From Flavobacterium sp. WV_118_3 (lineage in GTDB: Bacteria > Bacteroidota > Bacteroidia > Flavobacteriales > Flavobacteriaceae), in the NCBI RefSeq assembly GCF_039778605.1, contig NZ_CP156060.1, forward strand, positions 806,001-870,000: a stretch of DNA of 64,000 nt, read 5' to 3'. A program made the translations under genes and the position numbers. The notes under the pieces were generated by a model that made no database searches, had not been told where the DNA came from, and saw only the letters and a program-made list of their open reading frames with translations. The stretch's first letter is position 1; each line of letters starts with the position of its first letter. Of the stretch, positions 8,700-15,686 are shown in pieces.

Positions 8700-9416
8700 C
8701 TATGTATTTCCAATACTAATACCTTTTTTGTCATCAATATGAAAGCCGATAATTCCAGCGGCTCGCATAAATTCGTCTTGTGGGCGGGCCGTAAGCACCA
8801 CTTTTTCATTGCATACAGGATGTGTGAAAACCAATTTCTGAGCATGGAGTAACATAGTATTCATTTCAAATTTTTCAAGCCATATTTTATTTTGCTTGTT
8901 GCATCCGTGAGGACGGTCACCAATAATTGGATGTAGAATATGAGCCATATGTTTGCGAATCTGATGCATTCTGCCTGTTAGCGGAAAAGCCTCTACAAAC
9001 GAATATCGGGAGGTACTGTGTTTACCCGAAGGGATATCGATTTCTACTTTGGCTAGAGTCTTAATTAATGTTTGCGCTTCCTGTAAAGTGCCATTGTCTT
9101 TGTATAAAGCATAATCGATAAGTTGTTCATCGGGAGTATAACCTCTTACAATGGTCCAATACTTTTTTTCGACGGTTTTTAGCGTTAACTGTTCCGTAAG
9201 ATTTTTATTTACTTCTTTGTCCAATGCGAAAAGCAAAATCCCCGAAGTTTTGCGATCAATCCGGTGAACCGGATATACTTTTTTACCAATTTGATCCCGC
9301 AACAACTGAATGGCAAATTCTGAAGCATCTCTTGCAATAGGGGATTGATGTACTAAAAGACCGTGTGGTTTATTGATGGCAACTAAATAATCGTCCTGAT
9401 AAATAATCTCTAACAT
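8700..9416 (-). CDS. truC: tRNA pseudouridine65 synthase TruC-like (RluA family)
   Basis: The 238-residue protein has the RluA-family catalytic motif HRIDRKTSGILLFA, with the essential Asp of HRxDxxTSG, and the substrate-binding segment GRMHQIRKHMAHILHP followed by IIGDRPHG. The HPIIGDxxHG ending and compact length without an S4 domain fit TruC, which isomerises U65 of tRNA-Asp, better than RluA, RluC or RluD. It acts in the cytosol. It is a single gene, divergent from the zinc-ribbon gene. The C-terminal 20 residues after the last conserved block are not distinctive. Confidence 0.85.
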   Translation of the reverse strand: MLEIIYQDDYLVAINKPHGLLVHQSPIARDASEFAIQLLRDQIGKKVYPVHRIDRKTSGILLFALDKEVNKNLTEQLTLKTVEKKYWTIVRGYTPDEQLIDYALYKDNGTLQEAQTLIKTLAKVEIDIPSGKHSTSRYSFVEAFPLTGRMHQIRKHMAHILHPIIGDRPHGCNKQNKIWLEKFEMNTMLLHAQKLVFTHPVCNEKVVLTARPQDEFMRAAGIIGFHIDDKKGISIGNT

Positions 9417-9628
9417 ATGCAGCTATAAAAAACGTCTAAAAGTAAGTGATTTTTTGATACCGAATTAGCTGGAGCGGTCTAAATTAGGTAAAAACACGTA
9501 TTGTTTTGTTGTATATAAATTAGTTTCTTTCGGGTTTACGAAATTAAAAGATGAGTAGTTTCGTGAAAACAATGTTATATAATATTTACATGCTATAATC
9601 TTCTAAATATTAACTTTAATTTTAAATA

Positions 9629-9874
9629 ATGGCATTAATAGATTGTCCTGAGTGCGGAACAGAAGTTTCAGATAAAGCTGAAAAATGCTTAAAGTGTGCT
9701 TATCCAATAACCAATAGTAGAGCTAACAATGTTGACTCAAATTCGAGTTCTAAGAACGAAACAAGTGTTATTGTTAAATCAAAAGAAGGTTGTTTTCTTC
9801 AAACTTTAAATACGGGGTATCTTATTATTGCGATAGTGATTATTATTTTCATTCTTTTGGCGGTTATACGTTAA
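9629..9874 (+). CDS. zinc-ribbon protein with one C-terminal membrane helix
   Basis: An 81-residue protein with an N-terminal zinc ribbon (CPECGTEVSDKAEKCLKC, two CxxC knuckles 15 residues apart), a Ser/Asn-rich linker and a hydrophobic helix at about residues 60-80 (YLIIAIVIIIFILLAVI). The arrangement puts the ribbon in the cytosol, anchored to the membrane. Such short proteins are common in accessory regions and have no known specific role. The gene stands alone between truC and the NERD-domain gene. Confidence 0.7.
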   Translation: MALIDCPECGTEVSDKAEKCLKCAYPITNSRANNVDSNSSSKNETSVIVKSKEGCFLQTLNTGYLIIAIVIIIFILLAVIR

Positions 9875-10034
9875 ATTTGAGAACAATACATAATAATAAT
9901 TTTATGAAAATGGACTTTATACAAAATTTAAATACAATTTTTATTTTATACTCCTATTAAACTCTTCCAACTTCTTAAATCTAGCCCTTTACAAGCAATA
10001 AGTAATGACACGCAACAATTAACAATCGGTAAAA

Positions 10035-11111
10035 ATGTGCAGAACTTATAATACCATTGGTTCACTGACAACTTTAAAATCGCATTTAAAGAGAAACAAT
10101 ATTCATGATTTTACGTCATTAAAAGAAGTCATTGATTTTCAAAAATCATATTCGATTCTCCAACAAGAATTAATTTCACATCATGGAAGTCGTATAGAGC
10201 AAGAAAAAAATAGCCTCAATATAGACTTACCGAATTTAGACAGAACAATTGAAGTACAGAGACATGAATCAATACTAAGATTAACAAACGAAATTGATAA
10301 GCTAAAACAACAACTGAATATTGCAACAATCAATACGTCTAAAAACTTTCTCCATAAAATAATCTGTCGTTTAAAACAGAGAGATTATAAAAGGAAAATA
10401 AAATTTAAAGAAAATAATTTTGATAGTGAACTAGAAAAATCAATTAGCGCACTTACCTACAATTACCAAGTCAAAATGAATCGCTATCAATTTATAGCTT
10501 CCCATTTTAATGAAGCAGTAAAACAAAGCGCTCGATATGCTTTATCAGAACTAGAACGAAAAAAAACGACAATAGATAGTCTCAATAATTTTATTTACGG
10601 TGCGTTAGGAGAACAAAAAGTAGTTAAGACGTTAGAAACGCTATCTGATGAATATTTTTTAATTAATGACTTTACAGTTTCATTTTCACCTGCAATTTAT
10701 AATAGACAAGAAAACGATTACATACAGTCTGTTCAAATTGATCATATACTTGTTGGTCCATCGGGGATATTTATTATCGAGACAAAGAATTGGAGTGAAA
10801 AATCATTAGCAAATCTAAGTTTACGCTCACCTGTAGAACAAATTAAAAGGACAAATTTTGTGTTATTTTATCTACTAAATAATACGAAGAGTGATTATCA
10901 TTTAAGCTTGGACAGTCATCATTGGGGGAATAAAAAAATACCAATTAAAAATCTAATTGTTTTGACTAATACAAAACCACAAGAAGAATTTCAATATGTG
11001 AAAGTTTTAACTGTCAACGAGCTTCTTAGTTATGTGAATTATTTTAAACCGATATTTTCACCTGTTGAAACTAAAAGAATTACAGAGATGCTTTTACGGA
11101 TTAATGAATAA
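10035..11111 (+). CDS. NERD-domain (nuclease-related) protein
   Basis: The 358-residue protein has a coiled, charged N-terminal half (about 1-190) and a NERD domain at about 195-310. The domain shows GALGEQKVVKTLETL, then VQIDHILVGPSGIFIIETK and NW, which supplies the D...ExK core of the PD-(D/E)xK nuclease-like fold. NERD proteins are thought to be nucleases or nucleic-acid-binding proteins, and many sit in defence or mobile regions. The 104-residue gene starts 6 bases downstream and is probably cotranscribed. The sequence is AT-rich (many AAA/AAT codons) compared with flanking core genes, consistent with acquisition. The start at 10035 is the first ATG; the AT-rich upstream region shows no clear ribosome site. 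Confidence 0.8.
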   Translation: MCRTYNTIGSLTTLKSHLKRNNIHDFTSLKEVIDFQKSYSILQQELISHHGSRIEQEKNSLNIDLPNLDRTIEVQRHESILRLTNEIDKLKQQLNIATINTSKNFLHKIICRLKQRDYKRKIKFKENNFDSELEKSISALTYNYQVKMNRYQFIASHFNEAVKQSARYALSELERKKTTIDSLNNFIYGALGEQKVVKTLETLSDEYFLINDFTVSFSPAIYNRQENDYIQSVQIDHILVGPSGIFIIETKNWSEKSLANLSLRSPVEQIKRTNFVLFYLLNNTKSDYHLSLDSHHWGNKKIPIKNLIVLTNTKPQEEFQYVKVLTVNELLSYVNYFKPIFSPVETKRITEMLLRINE

Positions 11112-11117
11112 AACAAA

Positions 11118-11432
11118 ATGGAAAACTCAGAAAATGAAAAACGCAGTGCGGAAATAATGTTTCTATTAATCCGGGAATTGTGGTATCAATCGGATTATGG
11201 TAAAAAGGTCATGAAAAATGTAGCGCGCTGTATTTATGAAGTCAAAAAAAGTAGTTGTAAAGAGCTTGAAGTTGCTCAATGTTTTTTATTTTTAATTGAT
11301 AACGGATTGATCAGAGAGATTTCAAAAGAACACCATCTTTATGAATTTACTGATGCCGGAAAAAACGTAACGACCCAAAAAGATGTGGAAGATATCATTA
11401 ATCAGTCGTTTTATAACCGTCTAATCCAATAA
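11118..11432 (+). CDS. small protein of unknown function, possibly winged helix
   Basis: A 104-residue soluble protein with no recognised motif. Predicted helices followed by LFLIDNGLIREISKEHHLYE and then FTDAGKNV resemble the recognition-helix and wing pattern of winged-helix proteins (for example PadR- or MarR-like folds), but this is only a visual resemblance. The start lies 6 bases after the NERD gene, suggesting a two-gene unit in which this protein may be a regulator or partner. The stop is directly followed by the 16-bp tandem repeat. Confidence 0.55.
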   Translation: MENSENEKRSAEIMFLLIRELWYQSDYGKKVMKNVARCIYEVKKSSCKELEVAQCFLFLIDNGLIREISKEHHLYEFTDAGKNVTTQKDVEDIINQSFYNRLIQ

Positions 11433-11439
11433 CACATTA

Positions 11440-11497
11440 TTTGATCCTCTTCATATTTGATCCTCTTCATATTTGATCCTCTTCATATTTGATCCTC
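11440..11497 (+). repeat. 16-bp tandem repeat, 3.6 copies
   Basis: Three identical units of TTTGATCCTCTTCATA at 11440-11455, 11456-11471 and 11472-11487 are followed by a partial fourth (TTTGATCCTC, 11488-11497). The units are perfect, implying recent expansion. The array fills the gap between the 104-residue gene and the VOC gene and overlaps the likely VOC promoter. Confidence 0.95.
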
Positions 11498-11517
11498 GCT
11501 AAAAATCGTTATCTTTA
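11488..11517 (+). promoter_or_regulatory. candidate promoter of the VOC gene, -33 box inside the tandem repeat
   Basis: TTTG at 11488-11491, the start of the last partial repeat unit, is 18 bases from TATCTTTA at 11510-11517. That is one mismatch from the Bacteroidetes -7 element TAnnTTTG, with the expected spacing. Each repeat unit begins with the same TTTG, so only the last copy is correctly placed. Confidence 0.5.
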
Positions 11518-11588
11518 ACAGAATTAAGCGATTAAGATAAGACCCGATTGGCATTGTAAAAACGTCATTTATCCAAAATAATTACACT

Positions 11589-12017
11589 ATGGCACTGATC
11601 AACCCTCATATCAACTTTAATGGTAATGCAGAAGAAGCTTTTGAATTTTATAAAGCTGCTTTTGGTGGAGAATTTTCAAAAATTGTCCGGTTCAAAGATT
11701 TTAAAAACCCGGAATTCCAAATAAGCAAAAACGAAGAAAATAAGATTATGCATATTGCATTGCCCATTGGTAAAAGTAATGTGTTAATTGGTAATGATGT
11801 GCCGGAGTTTTTGGGAAGGGTTAATGAAAATGAAAACCGAAGTAAAATTTCAATAAGCGCAGCCAGTAAAGAAGAAGCCGACCAATTATTCCATAGCCTT
11901 TCTGCAGGCGGAGCAATTGAAATGCCCATTTCGGATAGCCCGTGGGGTTCCTATTTTGGAATGTTTCGAGATAAATATGGAATTGAATGGATCATCGATT
12001 TTAATCCAAAAAAATAA
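11589..12017 (+). CDS. VOC-family protein (PhnB / glyoxalase-like)
   Basis: This 142-residue protein matches the PhnB-like branch of the vicinal oxygen chelate superfamily: start INPHINFNGNAEEAFEFYKA, then AFGGEF, a middle KIMHIALPIGKSNVLIGNDV and the ending SPWGSYFGMFRDKYGIEWII. It should form a beta-alpha-beta-beta-beta homodimer. Members include metal-dependent dioxygenases, antibiotic-resistance proteins and many uncharacterised cytosolic proteins, and the sequence does not say which. It appears to have its own promoter at the tandem repeat. Confidence 0.85.
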   Translation: MALINPHINFNGNAEEAFEFYKAAFGGEFSKIVRFKDFKNPEFQISKNEENKIMHIALPIGKSNVLIGNDVPEFLGRVNENENRSKISISAASKEEADQLFHSLSAGGAIEMPISDSPWGSYFGMFRDKYGIEWIIDFNPKK

Positions 12018-12309
12018 TAAAAGCGAATACCTAATAGCGGTTTTTACGCTATATATATTGTAACCTACAACCAATATAAAACAAAGATGTTTCTTTTCGT
12101 ATCGTTTCTGGATAGACACGGATGATACGCAAGTTTTACGGAACTTATCAAGTAAGCCTGTGAATTCATTTCAAAAATGAAAAAAAAGTCATAATGGTTT
12201 ACAAAAGAAGCATCTGTATAAATCAGGAATGATATAATTAATAAATTGTAACGGGCACTCCTTTCCTATTATGCGATTGTAGCGTGTACCGGAATTTTTT
12301 TAATGTATT
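12018..12309. other. intergenic region with a possible terminator
   Basis: ATAGCG (12034-12039) and CGCTAT (12047-12052) can form a short hairpin with a T-rich loop just after the VOC gene; it may be a weak terminator. The remaining 250 bases before the protease gene must contain its promoter, but I could not find a good TAnnTTTG element. Nothing else recognised. Confidence 0.4.
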
Positions 12310-13341
12310 ATGACCTGGACAAAAAAACTCCTGCAATTAAATGATGTTTTAAGTGATCTGGTTCCTGACAAAGATGGGATTATAAAATATGCCAAAGCAT
12401 CCGGTTTAAAACCACAGTCTATGGGGCTCGGTAGTAATGTTACAGACATTTGGAACACTATTCTAAACGAAGCTGACAAAAGCAGTAAGATAGATACATT
12501 GCTAAAATCGGTATTGGATGCTTATCCGGATAATCTGTATTTAAAATCGGCTTTAACGTCACAGGAAATTGATTTTTCTGCAAGCCCCGATATTGATGAT
12601 ACTGCTGACTGGCAGGATGTTTCAGATGAAACATTAGAATTACTCACAATGGAACAAAGTACGTTGTTACCGGTTAATTTTTTGGCAAAAGGAGTGCTAA
12701 AAAGTAAATCGGTAGGAAAAGTAGAACTAAAAATTGGCAATAACAGATATAGTGTGGGTACCGGGTTTTTATTTAAAATAAAGGAAGTGGATGCTTTATT
12801 TTTTATAACAAATTATCATGTAATCAATGACAAAAAAGATATTGAACGAACACGTATCATTTTCGATTACGAACTTGATGTTGACGATCATTCTGTCCCA
12901 TCAAGAAGTTTTAAAATCGATCCTGATGGTCCTTGGTATTCTTCCGGAATAAGAGAGTATGATACTACGATATTCCAATTAATTGATGAAGCTGATAGAT
13001 TAGCAGAATACGGTTGGATCGAATTAAAAGAGGTTGAAATTACGGCAAATGATTTTGTCAATATAATCCAACATCCAAAAGGTGAAATGAAACAAATTTC
13101 GCTTTATCATAATATAGTGACTCATACGGATGACAGGGTTGTTCAATATCTGACAGATACACTCAAAGGTTCTTCCGGTTCTCCTGTATTTAATTCCGAT
13201 TGGGAAGTTGTCGCACTGCATCACAGTGGTGGTGGGAGTAAACCCGGAGAACCGAAACTCCCGGAAGGAATCAAATCGCGTAATGAAGGTATTTTTATTA
13301 ATAAAATTATCCAATTTGTAAAAGAAAACTGTAAAATGTAA
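12310..13341 (+). CDS. EAD1-like adaptor domain fused to a trypsin-like serine protease
   Basis: The 343-residue protein has an N-terminal helical domain (about 1-85) ending ILNEADKSSKIDTLLKSVLD and AYPDN. This closely resembles effector-associated domain 1 (EAD1), a death-like adaptor domain of bacterial conflict systems. A chymotrypsin-fold protease follows (about 130-343): His170 in FITNYHVIND, Asp218 in EYDTTIFQL and Ser289 in KGSSGSPVFN form the expected triad. There is no signal peptide, so it acts in the cytosol. The nuclease gene starts 11 bases downstream, pointing to a two-gene effector module in which proteolysis could release or activate the nuclease (inference). No NTPase sensor with a matching EAD lies within the window. 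Catalytic residues are intact. Confidence 0.8.
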   Translation: MTWTKKLLQLNDVLSDLVPDKDGIIKYAKASGLKPQSMGLGSNVTDIWNTILNEADKSSKIDTLLKSVLDAYPDNLYLKSALTSQEIDFSASPDIDDTADWQDVSDETLELLTMEQSTLLPVNFLAKGVLKSKSVGKVELKIGNNRYSVGTGFLFKIKEVDALFFITNYHVINDKKDIERTRIIFDYELDVDDHSVPSRSFKIDPDGPWYSSGIREYDTTIFQLIDEADRLAEYGWIELKEVEITANDFVNIIQHPKGEMKQISLYHNIVTHTDDRVVQYLTDTLKGSSGSPVFNSDWEVVALHHSGGGSKPGEPKLPEGIKSRNEGIFINKIIQFVKENCKM

Positions 13342-13352
13342 AAGTCGAAGTT

Positions 13353-14279
13353 ATGATTAGTGAAAAATTATTTCAGGGCTATGATGAAAAGTTTATCTCG
13401 AATCAAATAGTGCCGTTGCCTGGACTTAATGAGAAACAAGCCGATGATCTGGTATTGGATAATGAAGGGAATAAAGTGATACAATATATCAATTATAGTT
13501 TGCAGCAATCGGCATCTCACAAGTTCCCTTTTTATACCGCAGCAAACATCGACGGTAAAGCGTTTAAGAAGATACCAAGACAAGGTAGTTGGCGTAAAGA
13601 TCCTCGTATTCCGGAAGCATTTCAATTGGGAAAAGAATTATATGGAGCCCCTAAAAGTGATTTCGATAGAGGGCATATGACTAAAAGAGAAGATGTGCAA
13701 TGGGGCGCTACAACCGGAATAGCGTTAAGTGCTGCTAAAGCAACATTTTATTATACCAATTCGGTTCCGCAACATAAAGACTTAAATCAGAAGATATGGA
13801 AAAACCTTGAAGATTATATATTACATACCGAGGCAAAGCAAAATGAATTACGTATTTGTGTTTATACAGGTCCGGTTTTATCCGATTTAAACCCCTATTT
13901 TATAACACCAATAAATAAGGAACTAATAAAAATTCCGTTACTATTCTGGAAAGTGGTTGTCTTTCAAAAAGAAAATGAACAGCTTTATCGCGTTGGTTTT
14001 ATGATGAGCCAGAATAAGTTATTCGTAAAGGATCAAATTATTGAAGAGCTGGAATCGGACGATACATTATTTATGCAATTCAAAGACGCGGATACGTATC
14101 AGGTCAATATCGCGCTTATTGAAGAATTGACAGGATTAGAAATGCCAAAAGCCATTGATTCCTATACCGATAAAAGAAATACAAAGTTGGTTTTAAAAGA
14201 AATTGATATTGATCCGGATTTGGAAAGCGATTCTGTAAACAATCAATTAGGTTTTAAAATTGAGAATTTGTTTTTGTAA
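13353..14279 (+). CDS. DNA/RNA non-specific endonuclease (NUC1 / beta-beta-alpha-metal family)
   Basis: A 308-residue nuclease with the family motif DFDRGHMTKRED (Asp105, Arg106, catalytic His108) and the metal-binding segment TNSVPQHKDLNQKIWKNLED. The GPVLSD stretch and SAAKATFYYTNS also fit the Serratia nuclease / NucA family. Unlike secreted members it has no signal peptide, so it would cut nucleic acid inside the producing cell. A roughly 70-residue N-terminal part (KLFQGYDEKFISNQIVPLPG) could be a restraining or protease-sensitive segment (inference). It is cotranscribed with the EAD1-trypsin gene. The C-terminal 60 residues are family-atypical. Confidence 0.88.
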   Translation: MISEKLFQGYDEKFISNQIVPLPGLNEKQADDLVLDNEGNKVIQYINYSLQQSASHKFPFYTAANIDGKAFKKIPRQGSWRKDPRIPEAFQLGKELYGAPKSDFDRGHMTKREDVQWGATTGIALSAAKATFYYTNSVPQHKDLNQKIWKNLEDYILHTEAKQNELRICVYTGPVLSDLNPYFITPINKELIKIPLLFWKVVVFQKENEQLYRVGFMMSQNKLFVKDQIIEELESDDTLFMQFKDADTYQVNIALIEELTGLEMPKAIDSYTDKRNTKLVLKEIDIDPDLESDSVNNQLGFKIENLFL

Positions 14280-14333
14280 TAGATAGTCAAAAATAGTTTA
14301 TGTTATTGCCAATTGTATTTAAAACATCTTATT

Positions 14334-14408
14334 ATGGCGCTTTATAGTAATCTGCTTGAAAAACGCCTGATAGCTTCCTTTGAGGAACACTTAAAATCAG
14401 TTTTTTAA
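14334..14408 (+). pseudogene. 24-codon open frame, probably a gene fragment
   Basis: ATG at 14334 opens MALYSNLLEKRLIASFEEHL, ending KSVF and a stop at 14406-14408. It is amphipathic and protein-like but too short for a recognisable family. It overlaps the 3' end of the opposing SGNH-like fragment by 12 bases. I read it as the 5' remnant of a deleted gene, but a small genuine peptide cannot be excluded. Confidence 0.25.
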
Positions 14409-14654
14409 AGCTTTCATACTGTAATCATTAATATAAAAGGATAGTTTTTTGGCTCCGCTTGCATTTAAATGATCAGCATCATAGAAATCGTTCGCTGTAA
14501 ATCGGGGATCATCCAACAGATTGATATAACGACAATGTTCGTGTGTAGCAACGAGGTTTTCTATTGTTTTAATGGTTTGCTGTAACTGTTTTTTATTCCG
14601 ATTCTCTCGGAGGGAATGATAGACCGATGGTGTAAAAAAAACAAGGGGTGACAC
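14397..14654 (-). pseudogene. C-terminal fragment of an SGNH/GDSL-type hydrolase
   Basis: The 85-codon leftward frame reads like the end of an SGNH-fold protein: TPSVYHSLRENRNKKQLQQT, then INLLDDPRFTANDFYDADHL and NASGAKKLS. DADH supplies the Asp and His of the catalytic triad, normally found near the C-terminus. The nucleophile Ser block and the rest of the N-terminal part are missing, and no upstream continuation is visible before 14700. It is therefore probably a remnant, possibly of an exopolysaccharide acyl-modifying or DUF1574-like protein. Confidence 0.5.
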
Positions 14655-14670
14655 CTTTTAGTTTGTATAG

Positions 14671-14712
14671 GAAAACCGACGACGAATGTTGTTGGTTTTT
14701 ATTTTTTTTTAC
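14671..14712 (+). terminator. orphan rho-independent terminator
   Basis: AAAACCGACGAC (14672-14683) pairs through G-U wobbles with GTTGTTGGTTTT (14688-14699), followed by a long run of T interrupted by one A. It has the form of a rightward terminator, but the nearest rightward gene ends at 14279. It may have served a gene now deleted, or the protease-nuclease operon with a long 3' UTR. Confidence 0.5.
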
Positions 14713-14772
14713 AGCAAGTATAAAATAAAAATACTGTTTTTTCGATTACCAACATCGAAGTTGTATTTATAC

Positions 14773-14780
14773 TATCTTTG
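14773..14780 (+). promoter_or_regulatory. -7 promoter element TATCTTTG
   Basis: TATCTTTG fits TAnnTTTG exactly and lies 25 bases before the ATG at 14805. It overlaps the earlier in-frame start at 14778, so it argues for 14805 as the true start. No clear -33 box is visible. Confidence 0.55.
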
Positions 14781-14804
14781 AAAGAAATAAGAATTCACGC
14801 TGTT

Positions 14805-15686
14805 ATGAAAACGATCAAAACGACTTTTTTCCTGCTTAGTCTTACCCTTCTTTTTTGTTGTACAACCAAAAAAGAATTACCGGTTTTGTTTCCACTTCCT
14901 AAAAAATTAAAAGAAGTATCGGGAATTACAACTTCCGATAACGGTAAAAGCTTGTGGGTGATCGAGGATAGTGGTAATGAAAATAAAGTGTACCAATTGG
15001 ATCGGGAAGGGGCCATCCAACATACGGTAACGGTTGGGAATGCGACCAATACCGATTGGGAAGATCTCACGATGGATGAGCATAAAAATATGTATATAGG
15101 CGATTTCGGAAATAACGATAATACGCGTAAGGATCTGGTAATTTATAAAGTCAATGCGGCCGATTTAGCGCAATCGGAAGTCAATTCCAGTGCGAGTATT
15201 CATTTTTCCTACCCGGAACAAAAAGCCTTTCCGCCGAAAAAAACAGAATTATGGTATGATGTAGAAGGTTTTTTTATCTGGAAAGACAATTTCTACCTGT
15301 TTACTAAAAACCGTAGTAAAGGATTCGACGGAACGACCTTGTTATATCGCGTGCCCAATAAAGCCGGAAACCATAAAGCCGAATTACTCGGATCGTTTAA
15401 AACCTGTGATATCTATAACCATTGTGCGGTTACCAGTGCGGCAATTAGTCCGGATGGTAAACATATGGTGCTGTTAAGTCATACCAAAGTGTGGTTGTTC
15501 GAAGATTTTAAAAACGACGATTTCTTTAACGGAAAAGTAACCCGACTGGAACTGAATCATATGTCGCAAAAAGAAGCCATTACCTTTACGGATAATAGTA
15601 CGTTGCTCATTGCGGATGAAAAAGTCAAAAAAAATGGGGGTAAGGTATATGAGGTTGCTATAAAAACCTTAAAAACCAAATCCTAA
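14805..15686 (+). CDS. beta-propeller-like lipoprotein
   Basis: The product is about 293 residues, with a lipobox-type signal (LLSLTLLFC followed by CTTKK) and a repeat-rich body: EVSGITTSDNGKSLWVIEDS, GNATNTDWEDLTMDEHKNMY, IGDFGNND, AAISPDGKHMVLLSH and EAITFTDNSTLLIADE. These are the blade patterns of SdiA-regulated or esterase-like propeller proteins. It is probably anchored in the outer membrane or periplasm; ligand unknown. A -7 element overlaps the alternative start at 14778, so the ATG at 14805 was chosen. Its last 18 bases overlap the end of the converging phosphoesterase gene. Confidence 0.75.
   Translation: MKTIKTTFFLLSLTLLFCCTTKKELPVLFPLPKKLKEVSGITTSDNGKSLWVIEDSGNENKVYQLDREGAIQHTVTVGNATNTDWEDLTMDEHKNMYIGDFGNNDNTRKDLVIYKVNAADLAQSEVNSSASIHFSYPEQKAFPPKKTELWYDVEGFFIWKDNFYLFTKNRSKGFDGTTLLYRVPNKAGNHKAELLGSFKTCDIYNHCAVTSAAISPDGKHMVLLSHTKVWLFEDFKNDDFFNGKVTRLELNHMSQKEAITFTDNSTLLIADEKVKKNGGKVYEVAIKTLKTKS

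Noticed and set aside
11440..11497. Short direct repeats considered as a CRISPR array
   Set aside because: The units are contiguous with no spacers and only 16 bases long; no cas gene is nearby. It is a simple tandem repeat.
8200..14760. Prophage or integrated element
   Set aside because: No integrase, transposase, phage structural gene, tRNA target or flanking direct repeat was found.
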